From contig CM075204.1 of NCBI GenBank assembly GCA_037577475.1, positions 8,816,855-8,880,854 on the forward strand: a stretch of 64,000 nucleotides of DNA, in the 5' to 3' direction. Shown piece after piece: positions 42,671-54,423 of this stretch (position 1 is its first letter; each line of letters opens with the position of its first letter). The notes beneath the pieces are model-generated. The model did no database searches and was not told the DNA's origin. It was given only the letters and a program-made list of their open reading frames with translations. This DNA comes from Chaunax sp. Z400. Taxonomy: Eukaryota > Chordata > Actinopteri > Lophiiformes > Chaunacidae. A program made the position numbers and the translations under genes.

Positions 42671-43169
42671 AAATATTTGGACCGGTGACAGCGTGTTATG
42701 GAAAAGACGACATGTGCACTCAGGAAGTCAGCAATGTTCACCAATCACATGTTGTATAATTCATAGATAGTTTTGTTAATTTATTTTTTTATGTCTTTAT
42801 AATTATTCCCTTGTAAATAGATGTGTTTTTATAGTAAGCTTGGCTATTTTACTTAAATGTTTTGCTGAGTAATAATACATAATATGATGCAGACCATCAA
42901 AAGTAAGAGTTCATATTTAAAACTCTAGCCTTAGAGCCTTAGGCACTGATTTTTGATACAGTATGTCACGATTGTGAAAGTTCCTGTTCACACAGTTAGT
43001 TTAGAAAATACCACTATTATCTTCACAGTATAATGTTGTTAATTAGGTTTTTAAATGTGATTCACATCCTTGTCCACATGTTACTATGTTACTACCAACA
43101 TGTTCTGAATGGGATACACTACTGCATCACATTTGTTGCCTTTTGATTTAGTTGCATTTCTTTTATTAT

Positions 43170-43400
43170 AATTATTACTCCAGATTGTTGACATTGTTTG
43201 TCAAAAAGTAATTAAATGCAATGGTATGCAAATCATTTAAAGCCCCATGTATAATTGAAAATAGCACAAAGACAACATTTCAAATGTTGAACCAGAAACA
43301 TTTAATTGTTTTTAAAAGTCATATCCTCCTTTAGAATTTGATGCCAGCAACACGTTTCCATAAAGCTGTGGTTCAGAGGGACCCAAACCCCGCTAACTAA
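43170..43400 (+). mobile_element. Partial copy of the TACAACCCCGATTCC MITE
   Basis: Contains gcaatggtatgcaaatcatttaa, aaagacaacatttcaaatgttgaac and gaatttgatgccagcaacacg, which correspond to internal parts of the 40505-40794 element family. It may supply part of the HCFC2 3' UTR. Confidence 0.65.
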
Positions 43401-43789
43401 ACTGACCTCTGACCCGCCCCTGTTGGACATGTAAAATCTCCCATCCCTCTTTGTAACATCTGGAATGAATACGGGTCATGTTTTGACCCATGTTGTGCGT
43501 TAGAAAGGTAGTGATACAAAAGTGATTTTTATTCAAAAAGTAATAAAGGAAAAATCAAAAACAAGATAATTGAGGAATACCTGGAAAATTGAATGATGAA
43601 AAACTTAATTGAAAAGATAGCAAATAAAAATTTAGTGAGGTCATCTTTGGCTCATTTTGTAAGAAATTAAACAAGGAAAATCTAAATTACTTGTTTACAC
43701 GCCGCTAGAAAAAAGCTTCTACTCTAGAAACCCAATTTAAAGATGTGATTCCATCAGTACTAAATTCATCACCATGTCTGACTATAACA

Positions 43790-44690
43790 GAGGACTCCTA
43801 CACTAATCAGTCCCTCCCATATCGATCATCTTGTTGATCGTGCTGCAGACTCACTAAGAGCAACTCTGGACTCCATTGCCCCTCTAAAAACGAAGAGTCT
43901 CAAACACAGGAGATTAGCTCCATGTTATCCTGCCTCCTATAGACCCCATCCCAACTAAGCTGCTTAAAGATGTTTTAAGCAACATTACCTTGGCCTCCAG
44001 CTCCACTGTGAGGAATCTGGGAGCTGTGTTTGATCAGGATATGTCCTTTAATTCCCATATAAAACACATTTCTAGGATTGCTTTCTGTGTGTGTGTGAGA
44101 GAGTGAATTTCTCTATATAATATAAAAAAATCAGGCTCATTCCGTCTCAAAAAGATGCAGAAAATTTAATCCATGCATTTATCACTTCCAGGTTGGATTA
44201 TTGTAATTCCCTATTATCAGGCTGTCCCAACAAGTCTCTAAAGACTCTCCAGCTGATCCAGAATGCTGCTGCACATGTCCTGACCAGAACTGGTATCAGA
44301 CATCATATCTCTCCTGTATTAGCCTCTCTGCATTGGCTCCCAGTAAAATCCAGAATAGAATTTAAAATCCTTCTCCTCACGCACAAAGCCCTTAATGGTC
44401 AGGCACCAACATACCTTCAGGAGCTCGTAGTACCCTACTACCCATCTAGAACATTACGCTCCCTGGATGCAGGGTTACTTGTGATCCCTAGAGTCTCCAA
44501 AAGTAGAATGGGAGCCAGAGCCTTCAGCTATCAGGCTCCTCTCCTGTGGAACCATCTTCCAGTCTGGATCCAGGAGGCAGACCCCCTCTTTACATTTAAG
44601 AGGAGGCGTAAAACTTGCACAAATGCTTTTATTAGAAACCAAAAGCAAACAATTATGGAACGCCACCTTTCTACCACCTCATAAGTATAT
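43790..44690 (+). mobile_element. Internally deleted L2-type LINE fragment
   Basis: Three pieces of an L2-like LINE sit in the right order. First, a linker piece (ATLDSIAPLKTKSLKHRRLAPW, about 43855-43925). Second, the start of the reverse transcriptase (LLDPIPTKLLKDVL, about 43935-43980). Third, the region after the catalytic core (NLGAVFDQDMSFNSHIKHIS at about 44013, then the open frame 44193-44684 from MDYCNSLLSGC to WNHLP). The catalytic core with its YADD box is absent between about 43981 and 44000. A dead copy. Confidence 0.85.
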
Positions 44691-45173
44691 AAATCTGAAC
44701 TTTTTTTTTAACCTTCTGATTTCACTTTGCTAACCTCGGCGGGTACTTTGCATCTAAAGATAAAATAAACCAGCGCATAAAGCTGAGGAGCAGCAGGCAC
44801 AGGAGAAATCAATGCACTTCCTGCCTCCCTCCTAACGAGGAGGACGGCCCAAACAGGAAGTCAAAAGAGGGCTGTCATACCAGCCTGTAGTAAACAAACT
44901 CAGATGAACGTTTTTTTTTCTTCCAGAGAGTGGCATAAAGGCACACATGTGCAAACAGTAAACATCTCAATACAAAATCGAACCCTGAGGATGTCATGAT
45001 CAATGAACAGTGCTGAGGTTTGACCAGGTGTGACGACATTCCAAAGACAAACGCTGAAAAACACGATGGAAATACAACAATAAATAATGTTTTCATTTCT
45101 TATAAAATCACTGCTGGTGTTCTGAAAGTTATAAAACAGGGTGGCAGGTTTTAAATGTCCAATGTGGGGAGGG

Positions 45174-48100
45174 TCAGAGGTCAGGCTGGGGTGTGGGGTC
45201 CTGGTCCCTCTGCACCACAGATCCCAGTTCTTCCAGCTGCAGCTGCTGCGTTCTCTCCAGGTCCTTTAGCCTCTGACGGAGCAGAGACAGCTGCCTCTGG
45301 TGCTGCTCTTCCTGGAGGGAAAATGACCAGATTATATGACGGCCTTATGAATTACATTAATGCTTCCATTCACAGCCATCTTCCTCTTCTCTCTCTCTCA
45401 CACTTCCTGTTAAATCAGTCCGGTTTTGGCCCTAGCATCCTGCTTCCTGTGTGTTCATTTACACTTGCCTCTTAGGAACACACACTGAAGAGGAGTGAAC
45501 TTATGATATTCATGCGTGTGTGTTTGTTTCCTCAAAACAGAATCTGTGTTGTAGCTGCATTGCATTCTGGTCTATTTCCTGTCTCTGTGCGTCTTCTATG
45601 ATGGACTTCTACCCGTCAATGTTTTTCATCTCCATTCAACTATTTACACAATATTATCCAGCTAAAAATACTGACTGGACTGACTGGTATGCTTACTGGT
45701 ATGTTGGACAATGGTACTGTACCTCAGACCCAAGGGGGGGGAAAGGCATGTGTGAGGAGGTCATGAAGGCGGGGCCAGCACCCTCGGGACCCTGACCACC
45801 AAACAGGAGGCATTGAAATTCATAGTGCCGTTGCTGTTGTTGCTTCAGCTGTCTGCGGAGCCGAGCTCGCTCCTCTGAGAAAGACGTACATCTGCACAGA
45901 GAGGACAGTAACACTAACTGGCTGCCTTATAGTTTCCCATCTTGTTTGGAATTTTATGAGGACAATAAGATCCATTTGAGCAACAGAAGTTTGTAAAGTT
46001 TGTGAAAAGAAAATTACACATCCAGCCTCATTGTCTACAAGAAATATCACCTAAACTAGAATGACTGCCTCACGGTTTTATGCTCTGTCAACCAGTCAAG
46101 TTCCAGTTTACATCCATGTCTGTCCAGATTCTTATAATATATGTAGTGAATTTAGAAGAAGTTGTAGTTCTTGGTGAAATGGAAGGTACCTGTGTTATTT
46201 CATTCATAAAATGACAGATCTGAAGTTCACCTCTTGGCTGCAACGACTTCCAGTTTCAGCTCCTCAACCTTTGCCTCCAGCAGCTGGATCTTATCCTGGA
46301 GCTTCTTCTCGTTCCTCTCAGTCAGGGTTTTCCTCTGTACAACAAACACATACGGAAGGAAGAAAGAAAGAAAGACGGCCTCCGTTCAGATCGTTTAAAT
46401 GATGCAACACGAAAAATAACATGAAGAAAAAACAAGTAAAGACATAAAAAAAACACAGGATTCAGTTTGTAATAATCCTGTTATCAAAGCTTAACATGTA
46501 GAACATTAAATTATTTGAGCTTTTTATGATGCATTTTCACAAAGTGCAGAAATGAAAGACATCATAGGGAGCAGCAGTACCTTCTTCTGGGCCTCCGCTG
46601 CTCTCTGCAGCTTCTCCTTGAGCTCAGAGTACTTCTGCTGCAGCTTAGCGTCTCGCCCCTCCAGCCTGGAGGGAGAAAAACACACGGAGAGGAGAGAGGA
46701 GAAAAAGATTGTGTTTTAATTGAGAGGACTGTTTAGTGTTGTAGCTGGTTTATGTGAAGACAGACGTACCTCTCTGCCTCGGCTCTGACTGTCCTCAGCT
46801 CCTCCCTGACTCGGTCCAGTGTCTCTCTGAGGTCACTTTCAGAGTGAGTCAGTCTCCCCAACTGGACACCAAGCTCCTGGTTTTGCTGTTAGTCAAACAA
46901 ACAAAAGTCAGACTCATATCAGGAAAATAAACTCCACTGGGATTTTTCTTTGAAAATAAACTTTTGAAGTAGTTGCAGAGTTTGAGCTGTCAAAACAGCC
47001 CTTCTAATGTGTAGAAAAATGAGGTGAACAGAACCGGACTTGCTTGGAGGAGGATGAGGCTTTACCTGCTGTAGACCAGAGATCTCTGCTCCCTGTCTCT
47101 CGATCTCCTCATGCTGGGAGCTCTGCTGCTGTAGTTTGGTTCTGTAAGACACAAAACAAAACGATCAATGACGGCATCGGAGCAGAGAGGTGAAATAACA
47201 TGTCATCACATTTCATTTTAGTGAGTCTCTCAGCTGTCTGACCCAGATGGGGATTATACTCTGAATTTAAAGACAGCCGTTTAGTCATTTTTGCAAAAAT
47301 AAAAATCACAAAGTGATGGTATAACATGACAGAAAACTCCTCACTCCATTTATTTTGAGCAGTTGACCACAAAATAGCTGAAAGAGTCTGAAAGCGACAC
47401 TGAGCGGCGACGTAACACAGCCACCAACAGACAGTGGCAGCTGACTGAAGCAGCTGTGTGGATGTAGAAACCCTCAACATTCACTAAAGGACTCACCTCA
47501 CACTCTGCAGCTCCCTGCGAGCCGACTCCTCTCCGCGTTGGGCGCTGCGAAGACGCTCCTCCCATGCCTCCTTCTGGGTGTGGTCTGCAGCATCCTGCAG
47601 CGCCGTCTTCTTCTCCAGAGCAGCGAGACGGTCCGCTAACTCCAACCTAACAAAGTAAATCAAATGAATACACCCTAAAGGGAAATGCACTTGACCAGAG
47701 AAGACAATAACAGGAGATAAAAAAAAAATATGAGCTGCACACAAATGGTGACATAGAAATCATCTTCTTGTCCACTTTGTTGGAACCATCATCATCATCA
47801 TCATCACATGACAGCATCTTCTTCTCCAGAGCTCCAGACCTCTTTTCTAACCACAACACGACCGATATCAGAAAAAATAAGTGGAATCAATCAAACGTGA
47901 CTCACTTTTCTTCGTGCAGGGCTGCAATTTTACGCAACTCCTCCTCGCGGATGGACTGCACCTTCCTCACCGTCTCTCGCTCCTTCTCCACCAGAGCTCC
48001 CTTGTGTCGCTCCACTGCAGCCTGCAGCATCTCCACGTCCACCTGCAGACCTGTGACACATGGGGGGGTATAAACTGTATGAGTTAGAAGTGTTCAATAT

Positions 48101-50538
48101 TCTTCTCAAGCTCTACATTTAGTGTATGGAGCTTCCAAGCTAAAGTTTTTCACACAACTGTACTTGTATAACTGGTGTGACAAATAAACATCTTGAATCT
48201 TGAATATTCCTGATCAGATGAAAAAAGTACAAACCACAACATGGCTGCAAGATTCAAGGACTGAATAAATACTAAGACAAGCAGAAAGCCAGGAGCGTGT
48301 TCCTGGTGTGACTACAGAGAGTATGATGTTTGTGTCATCCATACCATCAATCTGCCTCTGCAGAGTGTCTCTCTCCCTCTCCAACTCCCCCTTAGAACGG
48401 GTGTACTCCAGCTTCATGTTGGAAACCTCCAGTTTGTGGGAGTGCTTCAGGCTTTCAATCTGAGAACCAGGCAAACACAAGAATTAGAAAATGTCACTAT
48501 GAAGTTGACCTTGTGAAGCGCTGAGCCCTGTAATCTTATCAGAGTCGGTAAAACATGTCGGAGCACAGAGAGCGGCGTACCTGGCTGGTGAGGGAGCTGA
48601 CCTCCCTCTCAGCCTTGTGAAAGCGTCCGTTCAGCTGGTTGTTCTGCTCGTAACTCTCACGAAGCTCGCTCTCCATCCGCTCCAGCTGCTGACGCAACGA
48701 TTGATTCTCCGCCTGTCACACCGACAACCAATCAGATCCCCAAAAAAACACACAAAAATATAACAGTTTTCCCCCAGCCCAGCAAGAAGAGATGTGATTA
48801 TCCTAAGGGTAACTTTAATAATTACTGCACCTAAAAACAACAAAATAAAGCAGACAAAAACAGAGCAATTTAAAATCTAATCCCTCATCCAGTCACATGA
48901 CAACAGGAGTGCTGCTGTCTCACCTCCGCAGACTTCAGAGCAGCCTGAGACTCCATTTGCTGCCTGATCTGGATGCGTTGGACGCTCTCGGCCTGTTGGC
49001 CCAAGTTTTCCTTCTGGGCGCGGAGTTCAGCCACTTCTGCCTCCAGGCCCTTCAGCCGCTCACGAAGCTGGATTTTCTCCCTCTGCAGAGCCTCCACGCG
49101 CTTCGCATCACGCAGTGGGTCTGAGCGCTCATAGTGAGCCACCAGGTCCTTCCTCTCATTCAGCAGTCGGGCCATCTGACACAAGGAAGGGACGATTTAC
49201 ATTAGCGTCTCCTTGTATCGTTACACAAGAGTGCAAAACAACAATTTTTAATCGCACTGGATTTAAATTTAAAAGCATAAACAACTAAAATGGTGACCAA
49301 AACAACAACGAACCCACCTCAGCTTCATAGAGGATGCTCTTCTCCTCCAGTATACGAGCATGCTCATCTCTCTGGTGATCCAGCTGGGTTATGAGAATGG
49401 TGTGGTCATACCGCAGCTTGTTGTACTCACACCTGTACTTCTCTGCCTCCTGAAAAGAACCACAAGTGCAGACATTAGCTCCAAATCAGTGGGTAGAGAG
49501 GGAGGAGGAGGAGGAGGGATGGAGCAATCAAGCCGCAATTTGAAATGATTTTCAAAAGCCAATCAATGCTAATCTCATGATTGTCGCTATGGACTTACTA
49601 GTCATTTCAATAATGCTAATTTTCAGCAATTATTCATGAGTGATGCTTCCTTGTAAGCTGTTTATCCATGTATGCTATTAACAACAAATTCATATCACTG
49701 ATTAGGAGAAGAAGAAAAAATAATTATTTACCTCTTCCAGTACACGGAACCTCTCTCTGACTGGAACCTCCATCTCCTGCTGCATCTGAACTCTGAGCAA
49801 CTCCAGTCGGTGAGGGGTCATCACCTGGTCAACACACACACACACACATTTGTATCCAGAAAGTCAGTGGAAGTTGAGTTGCTCAGGGAAAGTATAAAAA
49901 ACAACAACAAAACAAAAACAAAACTCAGCCACACCAGAAGGCGTCCCTCTCAAGCTGGGTTTACCTGCCGTCGAAGCTCTTCTAGCTCCGTGTTTTTGCC
50001 CTGCAGCTCTCTTTGGAACTCAGCCAAACGCAGCTTCAGTCTCTCCTGCTGAGCCTCACTGTCCCTCAGCAGGCGCTTCAGTTCTCCCTGAGATTGCGTG
50101 TACGCATCCTCCAATCTGGAAAAAAAAAGACAAAAAATAAAATAAAAAAGACACTTGTGTGTGAGCACTCATATACCAACAGATTCATGACACCGCACTG
50201 GAAAGTGTAAGTATCATAGAATGATATAATTCCTCCAGGGTTTGATTCAGTGTGTTCTTTCATCATTCAAACACAATACGAAACAAAAGGCTGATTTAAA
50301 AAGGATAAAAACAATATGTTAAATTACATTTACTTTACCTGGTATATTCAGTCTTGAGTGTTTTATAGTTGGTCTTGTGGTTTTCACACTTAATCCTCTC
50401 ATTGATTAGCAGTTTCTGCAGCTCCATCTCTGCTCCCCCCAACCCAGCAGGCAACCCCAGACTGGCTCCAGGCTGCATCAACCCAGGCTCCAGGTTTGGA
50501 ACGAGATGGGTGGGATGGTTAAGGATGGAGGAGGCCAT
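45174..50538 (-). CDS. cep83: Centrosomal protein 83 (CEP83/CCDC41)
   Basis: Coiled-coil protein of the centriole distal appendages, needed to dock the mother centriole to membrane at the start of ciliogenesis. Minus-strand coding exons: 50538-50339, 50115-49965, 49824-49732, 49449-49318, 49175-48924, 48712-48581, 48459-48345, 48050-47906, 47646-47497, 47141-47066, 46885-46770, 46665-46581, 46334-46231, 45891-45723, 45311-45174. They sum to 2058 nt, 685 residues (human about 701). Recognisable blocks: LQKLLINERIKCENHKTNYKTLK near the start, RLKGLEAEVAEL in the middle, LKHSHKLEVSNMKLE, KEKLQRAAEAQKK, MPFPP, and the C-terminal EEQHQRQLSLLR with LEELG. Nearly the whole protein is heptad-rich coiled coil. 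The N-terminal 35 residues before the coiled coil differ from human. All introns are GT-AG. Confidence 0.96.
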
Positions 50539-51339
50539 CTCACCTCTGCAGGAAAGCACCAAAGACAAACGGAGGTAAAGACAATCTGTAGAAACCAAAC
50601 CACTGTGCTGCCTGTATACAAATAGGTGTTGTGAACAAGCCTCAGTTGTCTAACAGAGAGAAAACTGTCTACTCTCTCTTTAGGTGAAGTGAGGTGCTTT
50701 AAATGGGCAACAATTAGGTCCGGCTCTGTTGTCAGTTACCACGGAGGCTTTGAGAAGAGTCCCCTAGCTACTTGTTAACATCACAACCTCTCAGCAGTCA
50801 AGGCGAGGCTCTGAATCAATCTCAAGTGATTAGCTAGCTCCACTCGCTGGCAGCAGACTCTGCTATGGAAACACTGAGTTTGAGAGCAAGCGTCCCGTCT
50901 TTGTGGAAATCTTAACAATGTTGCTCAGATTATATATTAACACAGCGATTAGCTTCTGTATCATATCGTCAAAGCTCAAATGGTAGTTTCGCATGTCAAC
51001 ACTACAGAAATATGGAAGCAGAGTTGTTTTGAATGTCTATGTCCCTCGACTTACTGGTAATATGCTAACTAGGGAGCAGCCTACTATAGTGCGTCCGTTA
51101 TCGGACATTAAAATAGTCATAGACGACCTCAAACAACCATTCCTCAATCCAAACAAATAAACTACTACGAGTCAAGCAAAACTATGAGCTACTTAAAGTC
51201 GTAAGCTAAACGGCTACCGGCAAGCTAACGTTAGCAGCAACTTAGCAGACCAACTATGTAGTAATGATAACGGAACTTAAATTATGTGAGCTTAATAAAG
51301 AACGCAGTTACGCTGTTTTTACCATAAATAATCAAGCTG

Positions 51340-51480
51340 TTGGCTACCGGAAACCAATTACCTCTTGTTGAATGTTGTCAAGAGCTTTTTGCCTCCAACT
51401 TTACTTGTTAGCTAATCTCTAAATTGTACACTGTTTTCTTTGTCGGCGTTTAAAGGGAGTCTGCATCCAAACGCAGCACA
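51340..51480 (-). promoter_or_regulatory. CEP83 promoter and noncoding first exon
   Basis: On minus, a donor AAGAG|GTAATT puts the end of a noncoding exon at 51362; the start-codon exon begins at 50545 after acceptor tttcctgcag. Nearby are a CCAAT box (ccaat at 51354-51358) and ETS-type ccggaa words. The exact start site is unknown. Confidence 0.5.
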
Positions 51481-51540
51481 CAACCCTTTCACATTTGAAT
51501 CTTCTTCTTCTTCGTCCACCTACTCTTCTTCTTTTTCATT

Positions 51541-51719
51541 TTTCTTCTTCTTCTTCTTCTTCTTCTTCTTCTTCTTCTCCTTCCGGTTTTTTGCGGGAGG
51601 CAACAAGCGTTAACGCGCATTACCGCCACCTCCTGTGTTGGAATGTGGACCGGAGTTATCCACCCCCCGCAGCCCCAAACCCCCCCAAAACAAACAAACA
51701 AACAAACAAACAAACAAAC
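51541..51719. repeat. (CTT)n and (CAAA)n microsatellites
   Basis: CTT array at 51541-51578 and CAAA array at 51684-51719, upstream of the CEP83 promoter. Confidence 0.95.
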
Positions 51720-51839
51720 CATTAAACAAAACAAAACAAAAACCCTACATTCGGTTAATCAGTCGGGTTTCTTCAAATGACGGAATAAAATATGTACTTT
51801 TGGCAGTGACAAAATACATGCTCCACTGATTTGATTTGA

Positions 51840-52049
51840 TTTATATATTTAGCACATAATAAAAACAGTGCAAGGAGGGAACGAAACCCTGAGGGCTTGT
51901 ACAGAGTTCCACTCCTGTCAAGCATCAGAGTTTAATATAAGACAGTTTTCAACAGATATAAACAAGAGAGAAGAAAGAATAACTACAAACAAAATCCAAA
52001 GGAGTAAGTAATTAAGCCTTGGAAGAATAGCAAGCAGAAAGGGAACACG
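51840..52049. other. CEP83-PLXNC1 intergenic, no gene seen
   Basis: A-rich sequence between the CEP83 5' flank and the LINE cluster. No exon, RNA gene or clear repeat is recognised. Confidence 0.4.
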
Positions 52050-52137
52050 ACATGTCTTATTGTATTTAATAGAGATCACAGAAGATAATTAAACTGCGCG
52101 GTCCCCCTTCGGTGATTGGCTTCTGCAACTGACGTCG
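52050..52137 (+). repeat. Direct-repeat unit A (partial CCAAT/CRE monomer)
   Basis: From 52076 this stretch is nearly identical to 52935-52996, exactly 859 bases to the right; weaker similarity extends left to about 52050. It includes the inverted CCAAT box GATTGG and TGACGTC. After 52137 it joins a LINE in opposite orientation. Confidence 0.75.
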
Positions 52138-52615
52138 TGGAGATGATTACTATGTCTCGTAGGATATGAATGGATGTCAGATGAGAAAATAAAGAAATTA
52201 CTGAAGGAATAAGGGAGGTCTTGCTTATTGTACATGTACATGAATAAACAGCTTAGAAAAATATTCAATTTGTCAATGGGTAATAGTGAATATTTCCTGA
52301 AGAGTGGTGCAGATGGTTCATAACTATTAGATCTAGAGATCATTCTCAAGACCCTCTCCTGGATTATGAGTAATTTTTTGAGATATGTTGGATATGTAGC
52401 TGCCCAAACAATATTGCAATAGTTGAAGTAAGGAAATAAGAAACTATAATACAAAGTTAAATGAGCAGAGTGATGGATCAGGGGACAGACCCTTCTCATT
52501 ATACCAAGCATTTTTATAGATCTCTTATAGACATGATCAATATGGTAATTCCAGATTAAACCTTCATCCACAATAACACCTAAATATTTAGTATTTGTTA
52601 TTTGGGAGATAAATC
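52093..52615 (-). mobile_element. LINE reverse-transcriptase C-terminal fragment
   Basis: The minus-strand frame from 52571 encodes the part of a LINE polyprotein downstream of the YADD box (TLYYSFLFPYFNYCNIVWAA, LLIIQERVLRMI, SYPTRHSNHLHDV); the TKYLGVIVDEGL block extends it to about 52605. It stops matching at the junction near 52138 and then runs into repeat unit A. Clade uncertain (I/Jockey-like). Confidence 0.8.
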
Positions 52616-52951
52616 ATTTATTATAACAGACCACTTTCCTTTTTCTTTTGTTTTGACACAGGTATGTTTATGATTGTGGTGTTTGCGCCACTGAGCGCTA
52701 TTCGAGTTCACAGGCATACTTAAAATCCTTTATTCAGGTAAATACTCCTCCACCAACACCCATCTTGCCCAACTTAATTAACGATCCCTCCTTTTTCTAT
52801 AAAGTGAAAAAACAACGTTTCGGTCTTCCAAACGTCATCAAATTAAAAATCATATCATCAGTAATACACTTTTTCTATCAAAAACAGTGCAATTACTCAG
52901 CTCCGTGTGTGTGTCTTATTCTCTTGATTGCATATCACAGAAAATAATTAA

Positions 52952-53089
52952 ACTGCGTGGTCCCCCTTCGGTGATTGGCTTCTGCAACTGACGTCGCTGA
53001 TCCGTCCCGCCTTCGTTCATACTGCGTGGTCCCCCTTCGGCGATTGGCTTCTGCAACTGACGTCGCTGTTCCGTCCCGCCTTCGTTCAT
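52952..53089 (+). repeat. Tandem 69-bp units with CCAAT-box and CRE motifs
   Basis: Two units, 52952-53020 and 53021-53089, differ at about two bases. Each holds an inverted CCAAT box (GATTGG), a CRE-like TGACGTC and a GC-rich CGTCCCGCC. A further GATTGG follows at about 53104. The layout resembles the promoter monomers of LINE 5' UTRs. The length, a multiple of three, creates a repeated peptide frame on minus (52916-53167) with no sign of being a gene. Confidence 0.8.
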
Positions 53090-53167
53090 GGCTACGGACT
53101 TCTGATTGGTGCAGTACCACGAGCAAACAACGAAGCCGGTCGACGCAGCCCGCAGGGATAAGACCAA

Positions 53168-54379
53168 AGTTTGGCTCTCTCCTTACTGATAATAAAACAC
53201 TTAAGAACATAGACCGGACACTCTTTAATTTTTTATGGAAAAATAAAACTTACTACATTAAAAAATCAGTGGTTATGAATACATATGAGAATGGTGGCCT
53301 TAACTGTCTGGATTTTAACACTTTGAACAACACATTTAAGATCAATTGGATCAAGCAATTCTTAAGAAAACCAAATTCAATGTGGAATTGGATTCCTAAT
53401 CATATATTCTCTAAAGTTGGTAGCTTAAAATATTTATTAGTGTGCAATTATAACATTGAACAGATTCCTATTAACCTTTCTAGGTTCCACAAACAAGCAC
53501 TGCTTGCTTGGTCTATGTTGTACAAGCATAATGTTTCACCGCACCGCTATTCTATATGGAACAATAGAGATATACTGTACAAAAACAGATCTTTGTTTTT
53601 CAAGGCATGGTACAATAATAACATTATCTGGGTGAGTCAGTTATTCAATCATAATGGTGTCTTATTTAGTTATCAGGAATTTCTTCAGCAATATCAGATA
53701 CCTGTAACTCCTAAACAGTTTGCCATTGTCTTCGATGCTATTCCCTCTGGTGTGTCTATGCTGTTTAGAGGCTATATATCGGCTTCTGTTCATGATGCTC
53801 CTTCTACAGAAGTAACTAACTCACCCATTGGTAAAGTGTGCTTTAATCCTTCTGGTTGCAAGAACAACCGTAAGATCCATGCTTTATTTCAATGTAATAT
53901 GGTTTCTGTTTCTCCTGGAATGTCTTTCTGGAATAGTCGTGTAAATAATTTATGTTGGAAAAAAGTTTGGACTCTCCCACAAATATTCCCTTTGGTAAAT
54001 AAGGTCAAAGAAGTGTCCTTTAAAACCATTCATCGATGTTACCCTGTTAGATCCTTTTTTGTTAAATTTAAAGCTGATATAGACTTAAACTGTGCCTTAT
54101 GTGATGCCCATACTGAAACGGTTGTCCATCTGTTCTGGAAATGTACCCATACCCGCAAAGCTGTGGCAGGATATTTGTGGATTTATCTTAGAAAATATTG
54201 TTTCTGACTTTGAACTTCGTTTGGAAAATGTATTTTTTGGTTTTATAAATTTCAACAATATGCATGATAAAGAATATTTTCTAGTCAACCTCATAATCAT
54301 TTTTGCAAAATTTCATATTCACAAATGCAAATTTTCTAAAAGTAATGGGGTTTACACGTTTATGAGAGCTTTCCTCTGA
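53168..54379 (+). mobile_element. L1/Tx1-type LINE ORF2 C-terminal fragment
   Basis: A long plus-strand frame to 54207 encodes the tail of an L1/Tx1-like ORF2 (FNFLWKNKTYYIKKSVV, NGGLNCLDF, FHKQALLAWS, DAIPSGVSMLFRG), ending in a Cys-His knuckle CALCDAHTETVVHLFWKC. A frameshift near 54200 moves the rest (AKFHIHKCKFSK) to another frame that stops at 54379. There is no catalytic domain upstream; the fragment directly follows the 69-bp units. It ends about 45 bases before the PLXNC1 stop codon, in antisense to that gene. Confidence 0.85.
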
Positions 54380-54423
54380 CTGCATCATTCATAGATCATT
54401 GATACGAGTCAAAGGAGGGCAGC

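Larger units (their letters stand above)
42671..45173. other. Convergent tail region of HCFC2 (+) and CEP83 (-)
   Basis: The left part is HCFC2 3' UTR; candidate poly(A) signals are ATTAAA 43211-43216 and AATAAA 43542-43547. The remainder is largely transposon sequence listed separately. No further gene is seen. Confidence 0.5.

Noticed and set aside
44193..44684. 163-codon plus frame as a gene
   Set aside because: It is the C-terminal part of an L2-type LINE reverse transcriptase with the catalytic core deleted.
52916..53167. Minus frame with a duplicated 23-residue peptide (MNEGGTEQRRQLQKP...)
   Set aside because: It results from the 69-bp DNA repeat being a multiple of three; no start context, splice partner or homology is seen.
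52975..54207. 410-codon open frame as a possible new host gene
   Set aside because: Its bulk is an L1/Tx1-type ORF2 tail with the terminal Cys-His knuckle; its start is translated repeat units, and a frameshift breaks the end.
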